Shown here: positions 19,701-28,087 of the stretch, in pieces
Layout: every line of letters begins with the position of its first letter
How positions within the stretch are numbered: position 1 is the first letter of the stretch
DNA from: Tessaracoccus flavescens
GTDB lineage: Bacteria; Actinomycetota; Actinomycetes; Propionibacteriales; Propionibacteriaceae
NCBI RefSeq assembly: GCF_001998865.1
Contig: NZ_CP019607.1
Location: 806,001 to 870,000, forward strand
Length of the DNA: 64,000 nucleotides
Direction of reading: 5' to 3'
Program-made: the position numbers and the translations under genes
Notes under the pieces: generated by a model
What the model saw: only the letters and a program-made list of their open reading frames with translations
Told to the model about the DNA's origin: nothing
Databases searched by the model: none

Positions 19701-21323
19701 ATGGAACAGCAACGAAGCCAGAGCCGACGAGAGATCGCCGCCGCCCAGCTCGATGCTGTCCTCGATCTCCTCTGCGACACCTCTCCCGATGATCCGATCT
19801 CACCAAGAGACGAGTTGGCGCTGATCGAGCGGGTCCGGAAGGCCCAGGCCCGCCTCACCTCACGGGTCGCAGTCATGGTCGCCGACGCCGAGCGGCGGGG
19901 CGTCTCCGAGCGCGCGGTTGGTTCGTCGATGACGTCCTGGCTCAGCGGCAGGGGCAATGTCAGTTCCCGTGAGGCCGCGGGCGTCGTGTTCGCGGGTCGG
20001 GACCTCAATGCCCATCCCGAGCTTCGCGAGGCTGCCATGCGCGGCGATGTGTCGCCGGTCCAGGCCCGCGGGATCACCAAGGCGCTCGACGGCCTCCCCC
20101 GCACCCTCAGCGATGCACAGAAGGAAGAGGCCACGAGCCTCCTGGTGTCGCGGGCCTCATCGGCCAACGGAGACCAGTTGGCACGCATGGGGCAGGTGGT
20201 GCTCGATGCGATCGCCCCAGAGTCCTCTGCCGACGCAGCCGAAAGGGAGGCCAAGCGTCTGGACCGTCAGCGGAGGCAGGCGTTCAGCCGCCGCTCCCTG
20301 CGCTTCACGCGCGACGAAGGCTCCGTGGTCTTCCATGGCTCGCTGCCGATGCTCGAGGGCGAAGCGTTCGTGCGGATCATCGAGGCATACCGGGCATCCC
20401 AGAAGCAGTCCGGCGATGACCAGCTCGACCCAGAGGCTCCGCTGCTCCGCCCCGAGCAGCGCAACGCAGACGCGCTCGTGAGGCTCGTCTCGGAGCATCA
20501 GTCACGCCGCAGGGGGCCGTCCGTGGCGGGCGACCGGCCACGCGTGGTCGTCGTGATGCGCGAGGAAGCGCTTCGCGAGCGCGCAGAGCAGGCAGGCCTG
20601 CTTGGCTCGGGAGAACAGATCGCCCCTGGCGATCTCCGCCGCCTCTGCTGCGACGCGGATCTCATGCCGGCCGTGCTCGGCTCGCAGTCGGAGGTCCTCG
20701 ACGTCGGACGCACCGAACGCCTGGTCACCCCTGCCATCCGCAAGGCCCTGTGGCTGCGCGACGGCGGATGCACCTTCCCCGGCTGCGACAAGCCCGACGA
20801 ACAGTGCGAGGCCCACCACATCCAGCCCTGGTGGGCAGGCGGCTCGACCAGCCTCGAGAACCTCGTGCTCCTGTGCGCGCATCACCACGCATGCGTGGAA
20901 CCCGCGCGGTTCTTCCCCGAGGGGCACGGTTCGGCGAGACTTGAAGGACTCGTGCCAACGACCAGCCCACCGGCCGTCTCCCCGGGCGGCCCGCCGCCGT
21001 TGACTGATCCTCCCGATCAGAGTCCGCCATCCATCCCGGTGATCACGCAGCCCGCAGACGAGTTGCTGCCACCGGAGGATCCATCGCTCACCGCGCCGCG
21101 AACCTCACCCCAAGGGCCCGGGCAGGACTCTGCCCTCCCCCGCCCGATCATCCGACCCGGCGAGCGCGGAGGCCCGGGCCAGCCGAGGTGGGACAAGTGG
21201 GAGGTCCGGCTCGACTCCAACGGCTTGCCCGAGTTCCTGCCGCCGAGCCGGATGGATCCTGAACGCACACCTCGTCGACGACGGGCTCGGTTGGCCGCGT
21301 CCGACCTGGCGGTGGCGTCATGA
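19701..21323 (+). CDS. DUF222 / HNH endonuclease (13E12-repeat family)
   Basis: 540 residues. The N-terminal ~300 residues are the helical DUF222 region found in the mycobacterial 13E12-type repeats. An HNH nuclease motif follows at about residues 353-397: CTFPGCDKPDEQCEAHHI and LENLVLLCAHHH supply the Cys-x4-Cys, His and Asn/His positions expected for metal-dependent DNA cleavage. The tail is Pro-rich and low complexity. These genes are multi-copy in many actinomycetes and are suspected mobile or domesticated nucleases. The upstream region is AT-richer than the window and carries a LexA-like site. The catalytic HH is intact, so the protein should be active. Confidence 0.88.
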   Translation: MEQQRSQSRREIAAAQLDAVLDLLCDTSPDDPISPRDELALIERVRKAQARLTSRVAVMVADAERRGVSERAVGSSMTSWLSGRGNVSSREAAGVVFAGRDLNAHPELREAAMRGDVSPVQARGITKALDGLPRTLSDAQKEEATSLLVSRASSANGDQLARMGQVVLDAIAPESSADAAEREAKRLDRQRRQAFSRRSLRFTRDEGSVVFHGSLPMLEGEAFVRIIEAYRASQKQSGDDQLDPEAPLLRPEQRNADALVRLVSEHQSRRRGPSVAGDRPRVVVVMREEALRERAEQAGLLGSGEQIAPGDLRRLCCDADLMPAVLGSQSEVLDVGRTERLVTPAIRKALWLRDGGCTFPGCDKPDEQCEAHHIQPWWAGGSTSLENLVLLCAHHHACVEPARFFPEGHGSARLEGLVPTTSPPAVSPGGPPPLTDPPDQSPPSIPVITQPADELLPPEDPSLTAPRTSPQGPGQDSALPRPIIRPGERGGPGQPRWDKWEVRLDSNGLPEFLPPSRMDPERTPRRRRARLAASDLAVAS

Positions 21324-21405
21324 CGACTTTGGGACCGGCCCTTAACTTAAGCGATCGGGCGGCTGATGTACAGGGGTCGCCGAATCCAGCACCCCGGGAG
21401 AGCCC

Positions 21406-21438
21406 GACGGGGGCTGGCCGCCGCGGCCAACCCCCGTC
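21406..21438 (-). terminator. Terminator hairpin downstream of nhaC
   Basis: Stem GACGGGGG...TGGCC / GGCCA...CCCCCGTC (21406-21438), 14 bases past the nhaC stop on the minus strand. It can also terminate transcription converging from the DUF222/HNH gene. No U tract. Confidence 0.6.
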
Positions 21439-21451
21439 TCAACTGAACTGC

Positions 21452-22951
21452 TCAGGCGTTCATCGCGGCCTGCGGGTTCTCGAGGAAGAGCTTCTGTTCC
21501 TTGGGCGTGATCTTCTTGATGCCGAGGCCGGTGAAGGTGAGGATCAGCGCGAAGATCATGCCGGACCAGTTGAGGACGGCCCAGGGGGCGTAGTCCAGCG
21601 TCGCGACGCCGAGCGTGCCCGCCATGTAGGCGCCTGCGGCGGTCCAGGGGATCAGCGTCTCGGTCACGGTGACGGAGTCTTCGATCGTCCGGCTGAGCAC
21701 CTTGGGGTGCAGACCGCGCTTGATGTAGGTCTCGCGGAGCATCTCGCCCGGCATCACGATCGACACCTGGCCGTTGCACGTGGTGGCGATGGTGATGAGA
21801 CCGATCGCGATGGTGGCCATGATCAGGCTCGGGGTGTTCTTGGCGTAGGCGGTGAGCTTCTCGACGATGAGTTCGAGGGCGCCGATCCGCGAGACGATGC
21901 CGGCGAACGCCAGGGCGCAGAAGGCGATGAGCAGCGTGCCCATCATCGAGCTCATGCCGCCGCGCTGCAGCAGCGTGCCCACCTGATCCGGCGCGGTTGC
22001 CGGGTCGACCCCCACGGCGGCCAGCATGCTCAGATCGAAGCCGCTGAGCGTGGCCTGGATGGAGTTCACGACGGTCTGGCCCTCGAACAGCACGGCGTTG
22101 ATCAGCGCCACCACGGAGGCGAGGATCATGACGGGGACGGTGGGCTTGCGCAGGATGGAGCCCAGCAACACGATCACCAGCGGCACCAGCAACCACACGT
22201 TCCAGGTGAACGCCTGGTCGAGGAAGCTGTTGATCAGCGCGACGCTCTCTAGATCACCGGAGCCCGAGGCCCCGGCGCCGCGGCCCAGGGTGAGGACGAC
22301 GATGAGGGAAAGGATGTAGGCGGGGCCGGTCGTCCAGAGCATGTTCGCGATGTGCTGGTACAGGTTGACGCCGGCGGTCAGCGCCGCCAGGTTCGTCGTG
22401 TCGGACAGCGGCGACATCTTGTCGCCGAAGTAGGCACCCGCGACGACCGCGCCGGCGACCAGCGGGAGGTTGGCGTCGAGGCCGATCGCCACGCCCATGA
22501 ACGCGACGCCGATGGTGCCGGCGGAGCCCCAGGACGTTCCCGTCGCCACCGAAACGATGGAGGTGACCAGCAGCGCGGTCACGGCCAGGTACTCGGGAGA
22601 GACGATCTCCAGGCCGTAGTAGATCAGCATGGGAATGGTGCCGCCCACCATCCACGAGCCGATGAGGAAGCCGACGGCGATCAGGATGAGGAAGGCGGGC
22701 ATGACCTTGGCGATCTTCTCGGAGATCGCGGCCATCATGTCGTCGAAGTTCCAGCCCAGGTGGATGGCCACGAAGCCGGCGACGAAGGTCGCCGCGACCA
22801 GCAGCGGCTCGGCGGGGAGGCCCAGCCAGATGTAGCCGACGGCGAGGATCACCATCATGGCGAGGATGGGGAGCAGAGCCAGGAAGAGCGTCGGCTTGCG
22901 CGGCTCCGGACGTACCTGCTCCACTTCTTCGGTGTTCAGGGGCTCGGTCAT
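21452..22951 (-). CDS. nhaC: NhaC-family Na+/H+ antiporter
   Basis: 499 residues with about 11-12 hydrophobic segments. The NhaC signature is visible in VATGTSWGSAGTIGVAFMGV and FGDKMSPLSDTTNLAA, the conserved D/T-rich core of the antiporter. It exchanges Na+ (or an organic ion; some relatives are malate/lactate or arginine/ornithine-type) for H+ across the membrane. I start at ATG 22949-22951, just after a GGAAGG ribosome binding site; it overlaps the aminotransferase stop by ATGA. Coupling to a C-S lyase-like gene suggests the pair handles an amino-acid-derived ion, but this is inference. Confidence 0.85.
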   Translation of the reverse strand: MTEPLNTEEVEQVRPEPRKPTLFLALLPILAMMVILAVGYIWLGLPAEPLLVAATFVAGFVAIHLGWNFDDMMAAISEKIAKVMPAFLILIAVGFLIGSWMVGGTIPMLIYYGLEIVSPEYLAVTALLVTSIVSVATGTSWGSAGTIGVAFMGVAIGLDANLPLVAGAVVAGAYFGDKMSPLSDTTNLAALTAGVNLYQHIANMLWTTGPAYILSLIVVLTLGRGAGASGSGDLESVALINSFLDQAFTWNVWLLVPLVIVLLGSILRKPTVPVMILASVVALINAVLFEGQTVVNSIQATLSGFDLSMLAAVGVDPATAPDQVGTLLQRGGMSSMMGTLLIAFCALAFAGIVSRIGALELIVEKLTAYAKNTPSLIMATIAIGLITIATTCNGQVSIVMPGEMLRETYIKRGLHPKVLSRTIEDSVTVTETLIPWTAAGAYMAGTLGVATLDYAPWAVLNWSGMIFALILTFTGLGIKKITPKEQKLFLENPQAAMNA

Positions 22952-24084
22952 GACAGTGGGTTTCCTTCCTTCGTATGCTGCAGTCGGTCGAGGGCGGTGG
23001 TGAACAATTCTTGGGGCGTGGCCAGGTTCAGGCGGAGGAAGCCGTCGTACTCGGGGCCGAAGTCGGTCCCGAAGCTCGGGTAGACCCGGGCCCGGTCCAC
23101 GAACCACTCCCGCAGGACGCGCTCGTCGCCGACGGCGCGGGCGTCCAGCCAGGCAAGGAACGTGGCCTGCGGCTCGATCAACGAGATCGAATCCCAGCCG
23201 GCTACGGCCGCGCGCAGATCGGCGAGGTTGGCCGTGATGGTCCGCTTCGTCTCTTCGAGCCAGGCGTCGCTCGAGCCGTCGTAGGCGGCCACGGTTGCCG
23301 AATGCGCCATGTAGGACGGGTTGTGGAAGCCGGCGGCGTGTTGGGCCTGGCCGATGGTGGCGCGCAGTTCGTCGTCCGGGATGATCACGTGGGTGATCTC
23401 CAGGCCGGGCAGGTTGAACGTCTTGGCCGGCGAGGTGAAGGTGATGCTGCGCGGCACGAGTTCACCGATGAAGCGATGGGACCTCTCGCCCCAGTAGAAC
23501 GCCGCGTGCACCTCGTCGCTGACGATCAACACCCCGTGGCGCTCGCAGGCCGCAGCGAGCCACTCCAGTTCCGCACCGCTCCACGCCTTCCCCACCGGGT
23601 TGTGGGGGTTGACGAGCAGGAGGATCTTGACGCTGGGCAGCGTCCGCTCGACCAGTTCCCGATCCAGCACGTAGCGGCCGTCCTGGAGGAGCAACGGCAG
23701 GCGCACGGTGTCGCGGCCGTTCTCGGTGATGGTCACCTCGAGCGGGCTGTACGACGGGGTGAAGAGCGCGACCCGGCCTCCCGGCTCGGTGAGGGTACGC
23801 AGGGCGGTCGCGAAGACCTGGACCACCCGGTTGGCGTACAGGATGTGTCCCGGTTCGAACTCGGCACCCAGCACCCTTCCCAACCACGAGGCGACGACCT
23901 CGGCGTGGTCGGCGGGAAGGTCGGTGTAGCCGTAGAGGCCGAACTCGGCGCGGCCGACGACGGCGTCTCGGATGGCTGGTGAACAGGGCAGGTCCATGTC
24001 CGCGACCGAGAGCGCAATGGGTTGGGGTCCGGCGAGTTCAGGCAGGATGTCCCACTTGGATGACTGCGTTCCACGACGGTTCAA
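22948..24084 (-). CDS. PatB/MalY-type PLP-dependent aminotransferase / cystathionine beta-lyase
   Basis: 378 residues, fold-type I PLP enzyme of the MalY/PatB branch. The PLP lysine is in SPAKTFNLPGLE, VNPHNPVGKAW is the substrate/PLP region, and SDEVHAAF replaces the more usual SDEIH-x-DL. Family members cleave C-S bonds of cystathionine or cysteine conjugates, or transaminate. Start is TTG 24082-24084 with GGAG five bases upstream. A promoter with -35 TTGTTC (24145-24150) and -10 TAGACT (24123-24128) lies upstream, so this is a leadered transcript continuing into nhaC. Confidence 0.85.
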   Translation of the reverse strand: MNRRGTQSSKWDILPELAGPQPIALSVADMDLPCSPAIRDAVVGRAEFGLYGYTDLPADHAEVVASWLGRVLGAEFEPGHILYANRVVQVFATALRTLTEPGGRVALFTPSYSPLEVTITENGRDTVRLPLLLQDGRYVLDRELVERTLPSVKILLLVNPHNPVGKAWSGAELEWLAAACERHGVLIVSDEVHAAFYWGERSHRFIGELVPRSITFTSPAKTFNLPGLEITHVIIPDDELRATIGQAQHAAGFHNPSYMAHSATVAAYDGSSDAWLEETKRTITANLADLRAAVAGWDSISLIEPQATFLAWLDARAVGDERVLREWFVDRARVYPSFGTDFGPEYDGFLRLNLATPQELFTTALDRLQHTKEGNPLS

Positions 24085-24122
24085 CGTTGCTCCGTGAGTT
24101 TGTTCGACGATGAATTAATCTC

Positions 24123-24150
24123 AGTCTAACAAGATGGTTGCGCGGAACAA
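24123..24150 (-). promoter_or_regulatory. Promoter of the aminotransferase-nhaC operon
   Basis: Minus-strand TTGTTC (24145-24150), 16-base spacer, TAGACT (24123-24128), about 40 bases upstream of the TTG start, in a local AT-rich stretch. Confidence 0.55.
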
Positions 24151-24356
24151 CTAATTGGGGTCGGCTAAGCTTAAGGCTCTCGCATCGGCGATCTGGTCAG
24201 TAGTCCGAGTGCTTGCGGCTCGCGTGGCACCCGGGCTGTCGCCTTTCCGCTCGCCGGACCGATGCGGAACCGTGCGATCGACACGGAGGGCGGCTGGGAC
24301 GTCTCGGGCCGTCGGCGCGCGAGGCCAGCTGCCCTCGCAGGCGCCAAGACCGTTTC

Positions 24357-24540
24357 GCTCGAGTCGAGGTGGCCAGCCAACGCCGGAAACGCCCCCCAGA
24401 CGCTCACACCTGCGTCACGCCCAGGCCAGGGCACGGAGGCGGTTGCAGGGTCCCCTTCCCTCGCGCGCGCCGTGGGGCCTGGCGCCGGCAACGAAGTCGA
24501 CACTCACGGACGCGCGGACGCATGCCACAGCCCCCGCGGA
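24357..24540. repeat. Repeat copy A (most diverged)
   Basis: Leading motif GCTCGAGTCGA at 24357, core ACGAAGTCGA at 24491-24500. It shares the GGTCCCCTTCCC and CGCGCGGACGCA blocks with the other copies but has the most substitutions. Confidence 0.6.
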
Positions 24541-24621
24541 ACCATCGCGGACTCTTCGATGCCAGCGCCAGCCAGATGGTCGGCTCATCGCATCGTCCAC
24601 CTCAGCAACCCGGAGCGTCCT

Positions 24622-24813
24622 GGCTCAAGCCGAACGGGGCCGGACACCGGAACCAGTTGCAGAAGCACACTCGCGACCAGCAGCACACCAGGCCGGGGCC
24701 CGGAGGCGAGCGGCAGGTCCCCTTCCCCCTGTGCGCGCTAAGGGGTCCCCGGGCGGCGACGAAGTCGACGTTAGGGGGCGCGCGGACGTACCACCGGCCC
24801 CGGCCAAACCACA
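24622..24813. repeat. Repeat copy B
   Basis: Leading motif GGCTCAAGCCGAA at 24622, core ACGAAGTCGA at 24759-24768. The ~130 bases from CAGCACACCAGGCCGGGG to CCCCGGCCAAACCA are nearly identical to copy D. Confidence 0.7.
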
Positions 24814-25001
24814 GCCAAACGTTCGCCTCACGTGCTTCCGCACCACTCCGGGCCCATAGAGACCCTCCCCGCTGCCCATCCCTCTGCGCGCCTGCCGACA
24901 TCGGTCTCTGGGCCGCGGCCGACTCCGCCACGCGGCCGAGGAAGAACCGGGGCTCGTGAGATAGGCGGGTCCAGGCCGAGGCACGCCCCCGCGACGTGTC
25001 C

Positions 25002-25183
25002 GGCTCGAGTCAAGCGACCCGAAAGAGTGGACCAGCACCTCGGAGCTGATATTCACGATCCGTAGCCCGAGGCCCGGGCCCGGAGGCGAGCGGAAAGTTC
25101 CCTTCCCCCTGAGCGCGCCGAGGGGTCCCCGGGCGGCGACGAAGTCGACGTTAGGGGGCGCGCGGACGCACGCCACCGCCCCA
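25002..25183. repeat. Repeat copy C
   Basis: Leading motif GGCTCGAGTCAAGC at 25002, core ACGAAGTCGA at 25139-25148. The central ~100 bases match copies B and D closely; the variable part before the core differs. Confidence 0.7.
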
Positions 25184-25318
25184 GCACCAGCAGAGTCACG
25201 CGCCTCCCGACGAGAACAGCACGGCCACACCGTCAACGTTTGGGGCGCACAGACGGACGCCAGCGGCCCCAGCCGGAGCGGGCACCAGCCCCTCGGATAC
25301 ACGCCCAATGACCTGACC

Positions 25319-25550
25319 GACTCAAGCCGAAGCAACCCCGGATAGCCGAACCACCGCGCGACCCGCTCACGATCGGCAGCACACCAGGCCGGGGCCCGGA
25401 GGCGAGCGGCAGGTTCCCTTCCCCCTGAGCGCGCTGAGGGGTCCCCGGGCGGCGACGAAGTCGACGTTTGGGGGCGCGCGGACGCACGCCACCGGCCCCG
25501 GCCAAACCACCACAACATCCGCAGCGAAATGCTGGCTCGAGTCGAAGCGG
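25319..25550. repeat. Repeat copy D plus a fifth leading motif
   Basis: Leading motif at 25319, core ACGAAGTCGA at 25455-25464, nearly identical to B through the GGCCAAACCAC end. A fifth GCTCGAGTCGAAGCGG motif at 25533 begins another unit that lacks the core. All copies contain a CCCCT...AGGGG arm pair around AGCGCGCT that can form a hairpin. Confidence 0.7.
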
Positions 25551-25659
25551 TCCCCTGGAGGTCAACCAGGCCCAACGACGGCCTGCGACACGCCGAGGGC
25601 CGATCCGGTCCCCAGGAAGCATGGACTTCCACCAACTTCAGGGACACACTGATCTCAGA

Positions 25660-25726
25660 GCCGCCGCAGGTTCGATGCCCGGACCGGGACCCCGTCCCGC
25701 CGACTGAATCGATCACCTGCGGCGGC
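25660..25726. other. Long stem-loop with perfect 12-bp stem
   Basis: GCCGCCGCAGGT (25660-25671) pairs perfectly with ACCTGCGGCGGC (25715-25726). Inside it TCGAT (25672-25676) pairs with ATCGA (25708-25712) after a 2-base bulge, and the loop is GC-rich. It could be a structured RNA or a transcription barrier between the repeat region and the doxX locus. Confidence 0.5.
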
Positions 25727-25739
25727 TTGCCCATGCGAA

Positions 25740-25766
25740 ACGCCCCGGGTCACTCCCCCGGGGCGT
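25740..25766. terminator. Bidirectional terminator after doxX
   Basis: Perfect 10-bp stem ACGCCCCGGG (25740-25749) / CCCGGGGCGT (25757-25766), 7-base loop, followed by TTCCTTT on the plus strand and TTTCG on the minus strand. Confidence 0.8.
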
Positions 25767-25805
25767 TCCTTTGAAGCAGGACGGCGAACCCGCCGCCGCA
25801 GAGGG

Positions 25806-26200
25806 CTACTTTGACCCGTCGGCTGCCATGCCGCCGCCAAGGATCACCAGCATCAGGCCGCCGATGATGCCCGCGTTCTTCGCGAACTGAGTCGCCTGCA
25901 TCTGGCGCGCGTCCGGGTCGGTCTCCTCCCAGAACGCGTGGCCCGCAACCGTCGTCGGGACAAGCGAGCCGATCAGCGCAAGCGCGGACAGCTTCGGGAA
26001 GATGCCGAGCGCGAGAGTCGCCCCGAAGACGGTCATCACGCCCCCGTTCAGCTTCACGCCTCCTTGTCGTCAAGCGAGATGCCGACCTGCTTGGCCAACT
26101 TCTGCACGGCCTTGCCCCGGCCGCCCGGCTCGCGGGCAGCGGCCTGCCCCGCATAGACGAACACCGAGCTGAGCGCCGCGCGTGCGATGAACTTGAGCAT
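25806..26200 (-). pseudogene. DoxX-family membrane protein split by a frameshift
   Basis: Two adjoining frames together make one DoxX-like protein of about 130 residues. ATG 26198-26200 begins MLKFIARAALSSVFVYAGQ and ends at TGA 26054-26056. A second frame, opening with a GTG that overlaps this stop (GTGA, 26055-26057), continues KLNGGVMTVFGATLALGIFP and the family motif AGHAFWEE. Restoring one base in GCGTG joins them seamlessly. DoxX proteins are four-helix inner-membrane proteins linked to quinone or redox functions. The stop/start overlap could allow coupled translation of two halves. It sits 8 bases downstream of modC. Confidence 0.65.
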
Positions 26201-26208
26201 GATCTCTC

Positions 26209-27306
26209 CTACCGAGCCTCTCGTGAGTCAACCCTCAGCAGTCTAGGCCCCTCACCGACGGGATGCAGGGCAACCTGGGTGGCCTTGACTACGGCGATCA
26301 CCTTGTCCCCGAGCCCGAGCGACAGCTCCCGGAGCGCCCCCGGCGTCACATCGGCATGGATCCGCTGGCCCGACACGTCCAGGTCGATCCGCTGGGCAAG
26401 GCCGCGGTCCTCGATGCCAGTCACCACGGCGGACAACTCGTTGCGCGGGCTTCCGTGCGGTGCCGAACGGAACAGGCTGACCGCTTCCGGCGGGAACACT
26501 GCACGAGCCTCATCCCCCGACAGCGGAGACTCCGCGATACCAGCCACCACAGCCCCACCCGGAAGCTCCACCGCATCGCCCGCGACCCCGCCGTGCAGGA
26601 GGTTCAACCCGACGAAGTCCGCAAGGAAGCGCGTCGCCGGGCTCTGGAAGACCCGGTCAACGCCGGCCTGCAACGCCACCCGTCCCTCGCTCAGGTACGC
26701 CACCCCGTCCGCGAGGGCCAGCACATCCAACGGGTCGTGCGTCGCCAGCACCGTCGTGATCCCCCTCAAGCGATCACGCAGCAGCCGCCGCAGCTCAGGG
26801 GTCGTCTCCGCGTCGAGGGCCGCGAACGGCTCATCCAGCAGCACGATCTCCGGGTCGATCGCCAGGGCGCGGGCGATGGCCACCCGCTGCGCCTGTCCTC
26901 CGGAGAGTTCCCGCACCTGCCTCGGCCCGAACCCCTCCAACCCGACGGCGACCAGCTCGGCCTCCGCCCGATGCCGGGCGTCGGCGGCCGATGAGCCCCG
27001 CGAGCGCGGCCCGAAGGCCACGTTCTCCAGCACGCTCAGGTGCGGGAACAGCAGCGGTCGCTGCTCCAGGTAGCCGACCCTCCTCAGGTGTGCGGGCACC
27101 AGCACGCCGGGACCGGCCACCGTCACCCCGTCTAACTGCACCGTTCCCCGGTCGGGCCGCAGAGCGCCGGCGATCAGCTGGATGCAGGTCGACTTGCCCG
27201 CCCCGTTGGGCCCGATCAGCGCGACCAGCTCCCCCTCGCCCATCACGAGGTCGAGTTCCACCTCCCGGGCCGCGACCCGCGCGTCGATCCGGATCGCGTC
27301 AGCCAT
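26209..27306 (-). CDS. modC: Molybdate ABC transporter ATPase
   Basis: 365 residues. The ATPase domain has Walker A GPNGAGKST at 32-40, signature LSGGQAQRVAIARALA, Walker B IVLLDEPFAALD and ATHDPLDVLALADG. The extra C-terminal ~130 residues include a TOBE/Mop-like segment (NELSAVVTGIEDRGLAQRID; DKVIAVVKATQVALH) that binds molybdate and regulates transport in ModC. It powers high-affinity molybdate uptake with ModAB. ATG 27304-27306 is chosen because it overlaps the modB stop by 8 bases and gives the normal ModC N-terminus. Confidence 0.93.
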   Translation of the reverse strand: MADAIRIDARVAAREVELDLVMGEGELVALIGPNGAGKSTCIQLIAGALRPDRGTVQLDGVTVAGPGVLVPAHLRRVGYLEQRPLLFPHLSVLENVAFGPRSRGSSAADARHRAEAELVAVGLEGFGPRQVRELSGGQAQRVAIARALAIDPEIVLLDEPFAALDAETTPELRRLLRDRLRGITTVLATHDPLDVLALADGVAYLSEGRVALQAGVDRVFQSPATRFLADFVGLNLLHGGVAGDAVELPGGAVVAGIAESPLSGDEARAVFPPEAVSLFRSAPHGSPRNELSAVVTGIEDRGLAQRIDLDVSGQRIHADVTPGALRELSLGLGDKVIAVVKATQVALHPVGEGPRLLRVDSREAR

Positions 27307-28087
27307 GGCTCCCCCAGGCCCGCAGCCGCGTCGCCAACCACACGACCAGCCCCGCGACGGCGAGCAGCACCACGGCGAGCGCGATGGCAAGGTCAGTGTC
27401 GGACTCGCGCAGTAGGTAGATCTCCAACGGCAGCGTCCGGGTGGTGCCCTGCAACGAGCCGGCGAACGTGAGCGTCGCCCCGAACTCGCCGAGCGCGCGG
27501 GCGAAGGCCAGGGCCGTGCCCGAAGCCAACGCAGGCGCCGCCATCGGGACCGTGACCCGCCAGAAGACCCGCGACGGGCTCGCCCCCAGGTAGCTCGCCG
27601 CCGCCTCGAAGTCGGTGCCCCGGGCACGCAACGCGCCCTCCAGCGAGATCACCAGGAACGGCAGCGCCACGAACGTCTGCGCGATCACCACCGCAAGCGT
27701 CGTGAACCCGAGCTCGATCCCCCACCCCGACAGTGGTGCACCGAGCAGGCCCCTCCTGCCGAGCGTGGTCAGCAGCGCCAGCCCGGCGACGACGGGCGGC
27801 AGCACCATCGGAAGCGTGACGATCGTGCGTGCCACCGTCGCCCACCTGCCACGGCTCCTGGCGAGTACGAGGGCCGTCGGTACCCCGAGCACCAGCGCGA
27901 GGGCGGTCGACACCAGGCAGGTGCCGAGGCTCAGCGACAATGCGTCGAGCGAACGCTGCGAGGCGAGCAGCGACGGCAGCCGTGCCCAGTCGGCCCGCAC
28001 CAGCAGCCCGATCAGCGGTACCCCGAGCAGGGCGAGCGCCAGCGCCGTCGGCGCCAGCGCCCATCTGGGGAAGCCACCATGCGTCAC
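27299..28087 (-). CDS. modB: Molybdate ABC transporter permease
   Basis: 262 residues with about six TM helices and the binding-protein-dependent permease loop EAAASYLGASPSRVFWRVTVPM (EAA motif), where the ATPase docks. GALGEFGATLTFAGS-type sequence (here ALGEFGATLTFAGS) is characteristic of ModB/CysW. The GTG start overlaps the modA stop (GTGA). Confidence 0.93.
   Translation of the reverse strand: MTHGGFPRWALAPTALALALLGVPLIGLLVRADWARLPSLLASQRSLDALSLSLGTCLVSTALALVLGVPTALVLARSRGRWATVARTIVTLPMVLPPVVAGLALLTTLGRRGLLGAPLSGWGIELGFTTLAVVIAQTFVALPFLVISLEGALRARGTDFEAAASYLGASPSRVFWRVTVPMAAPALASGTALAFARALGEFGATLTFAGSLQGTTRTLPLEIYLLRESDTDLAIALAVVLLAVAGLVVWLATRLRAWGSHG

Larger units (their letters stand above)
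24156..25739. other. 1.6-kb gene-free region carrying a dispersed repeat family
   Basis: No frame here has a credible start or conserved product. Four related blocks (below) share a ~200-bp unit, each beginning with a GCTCGAGTCGAAG-like motif 134-137 bases before an ACGAAGTCGAC core. The spacing between units is irregular (268, 380 and 316 bases core to core). The region lies between the aminotransferase promoter and the terminator of the doxX locus. Confidence 0.7.

Noticed and set aside
24357..25550. CRISPR array
   Set aside because: Units are long (~200 bp), diverged and irregularly spaced; there are no short identical repeats with unique spacers and no cas genes.
24625..25734. 369-codon minus-strand frame across the repeat array
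   Set aside because: The repeated copies are read in different frames within it, so the frame is not what the repeats conserve.
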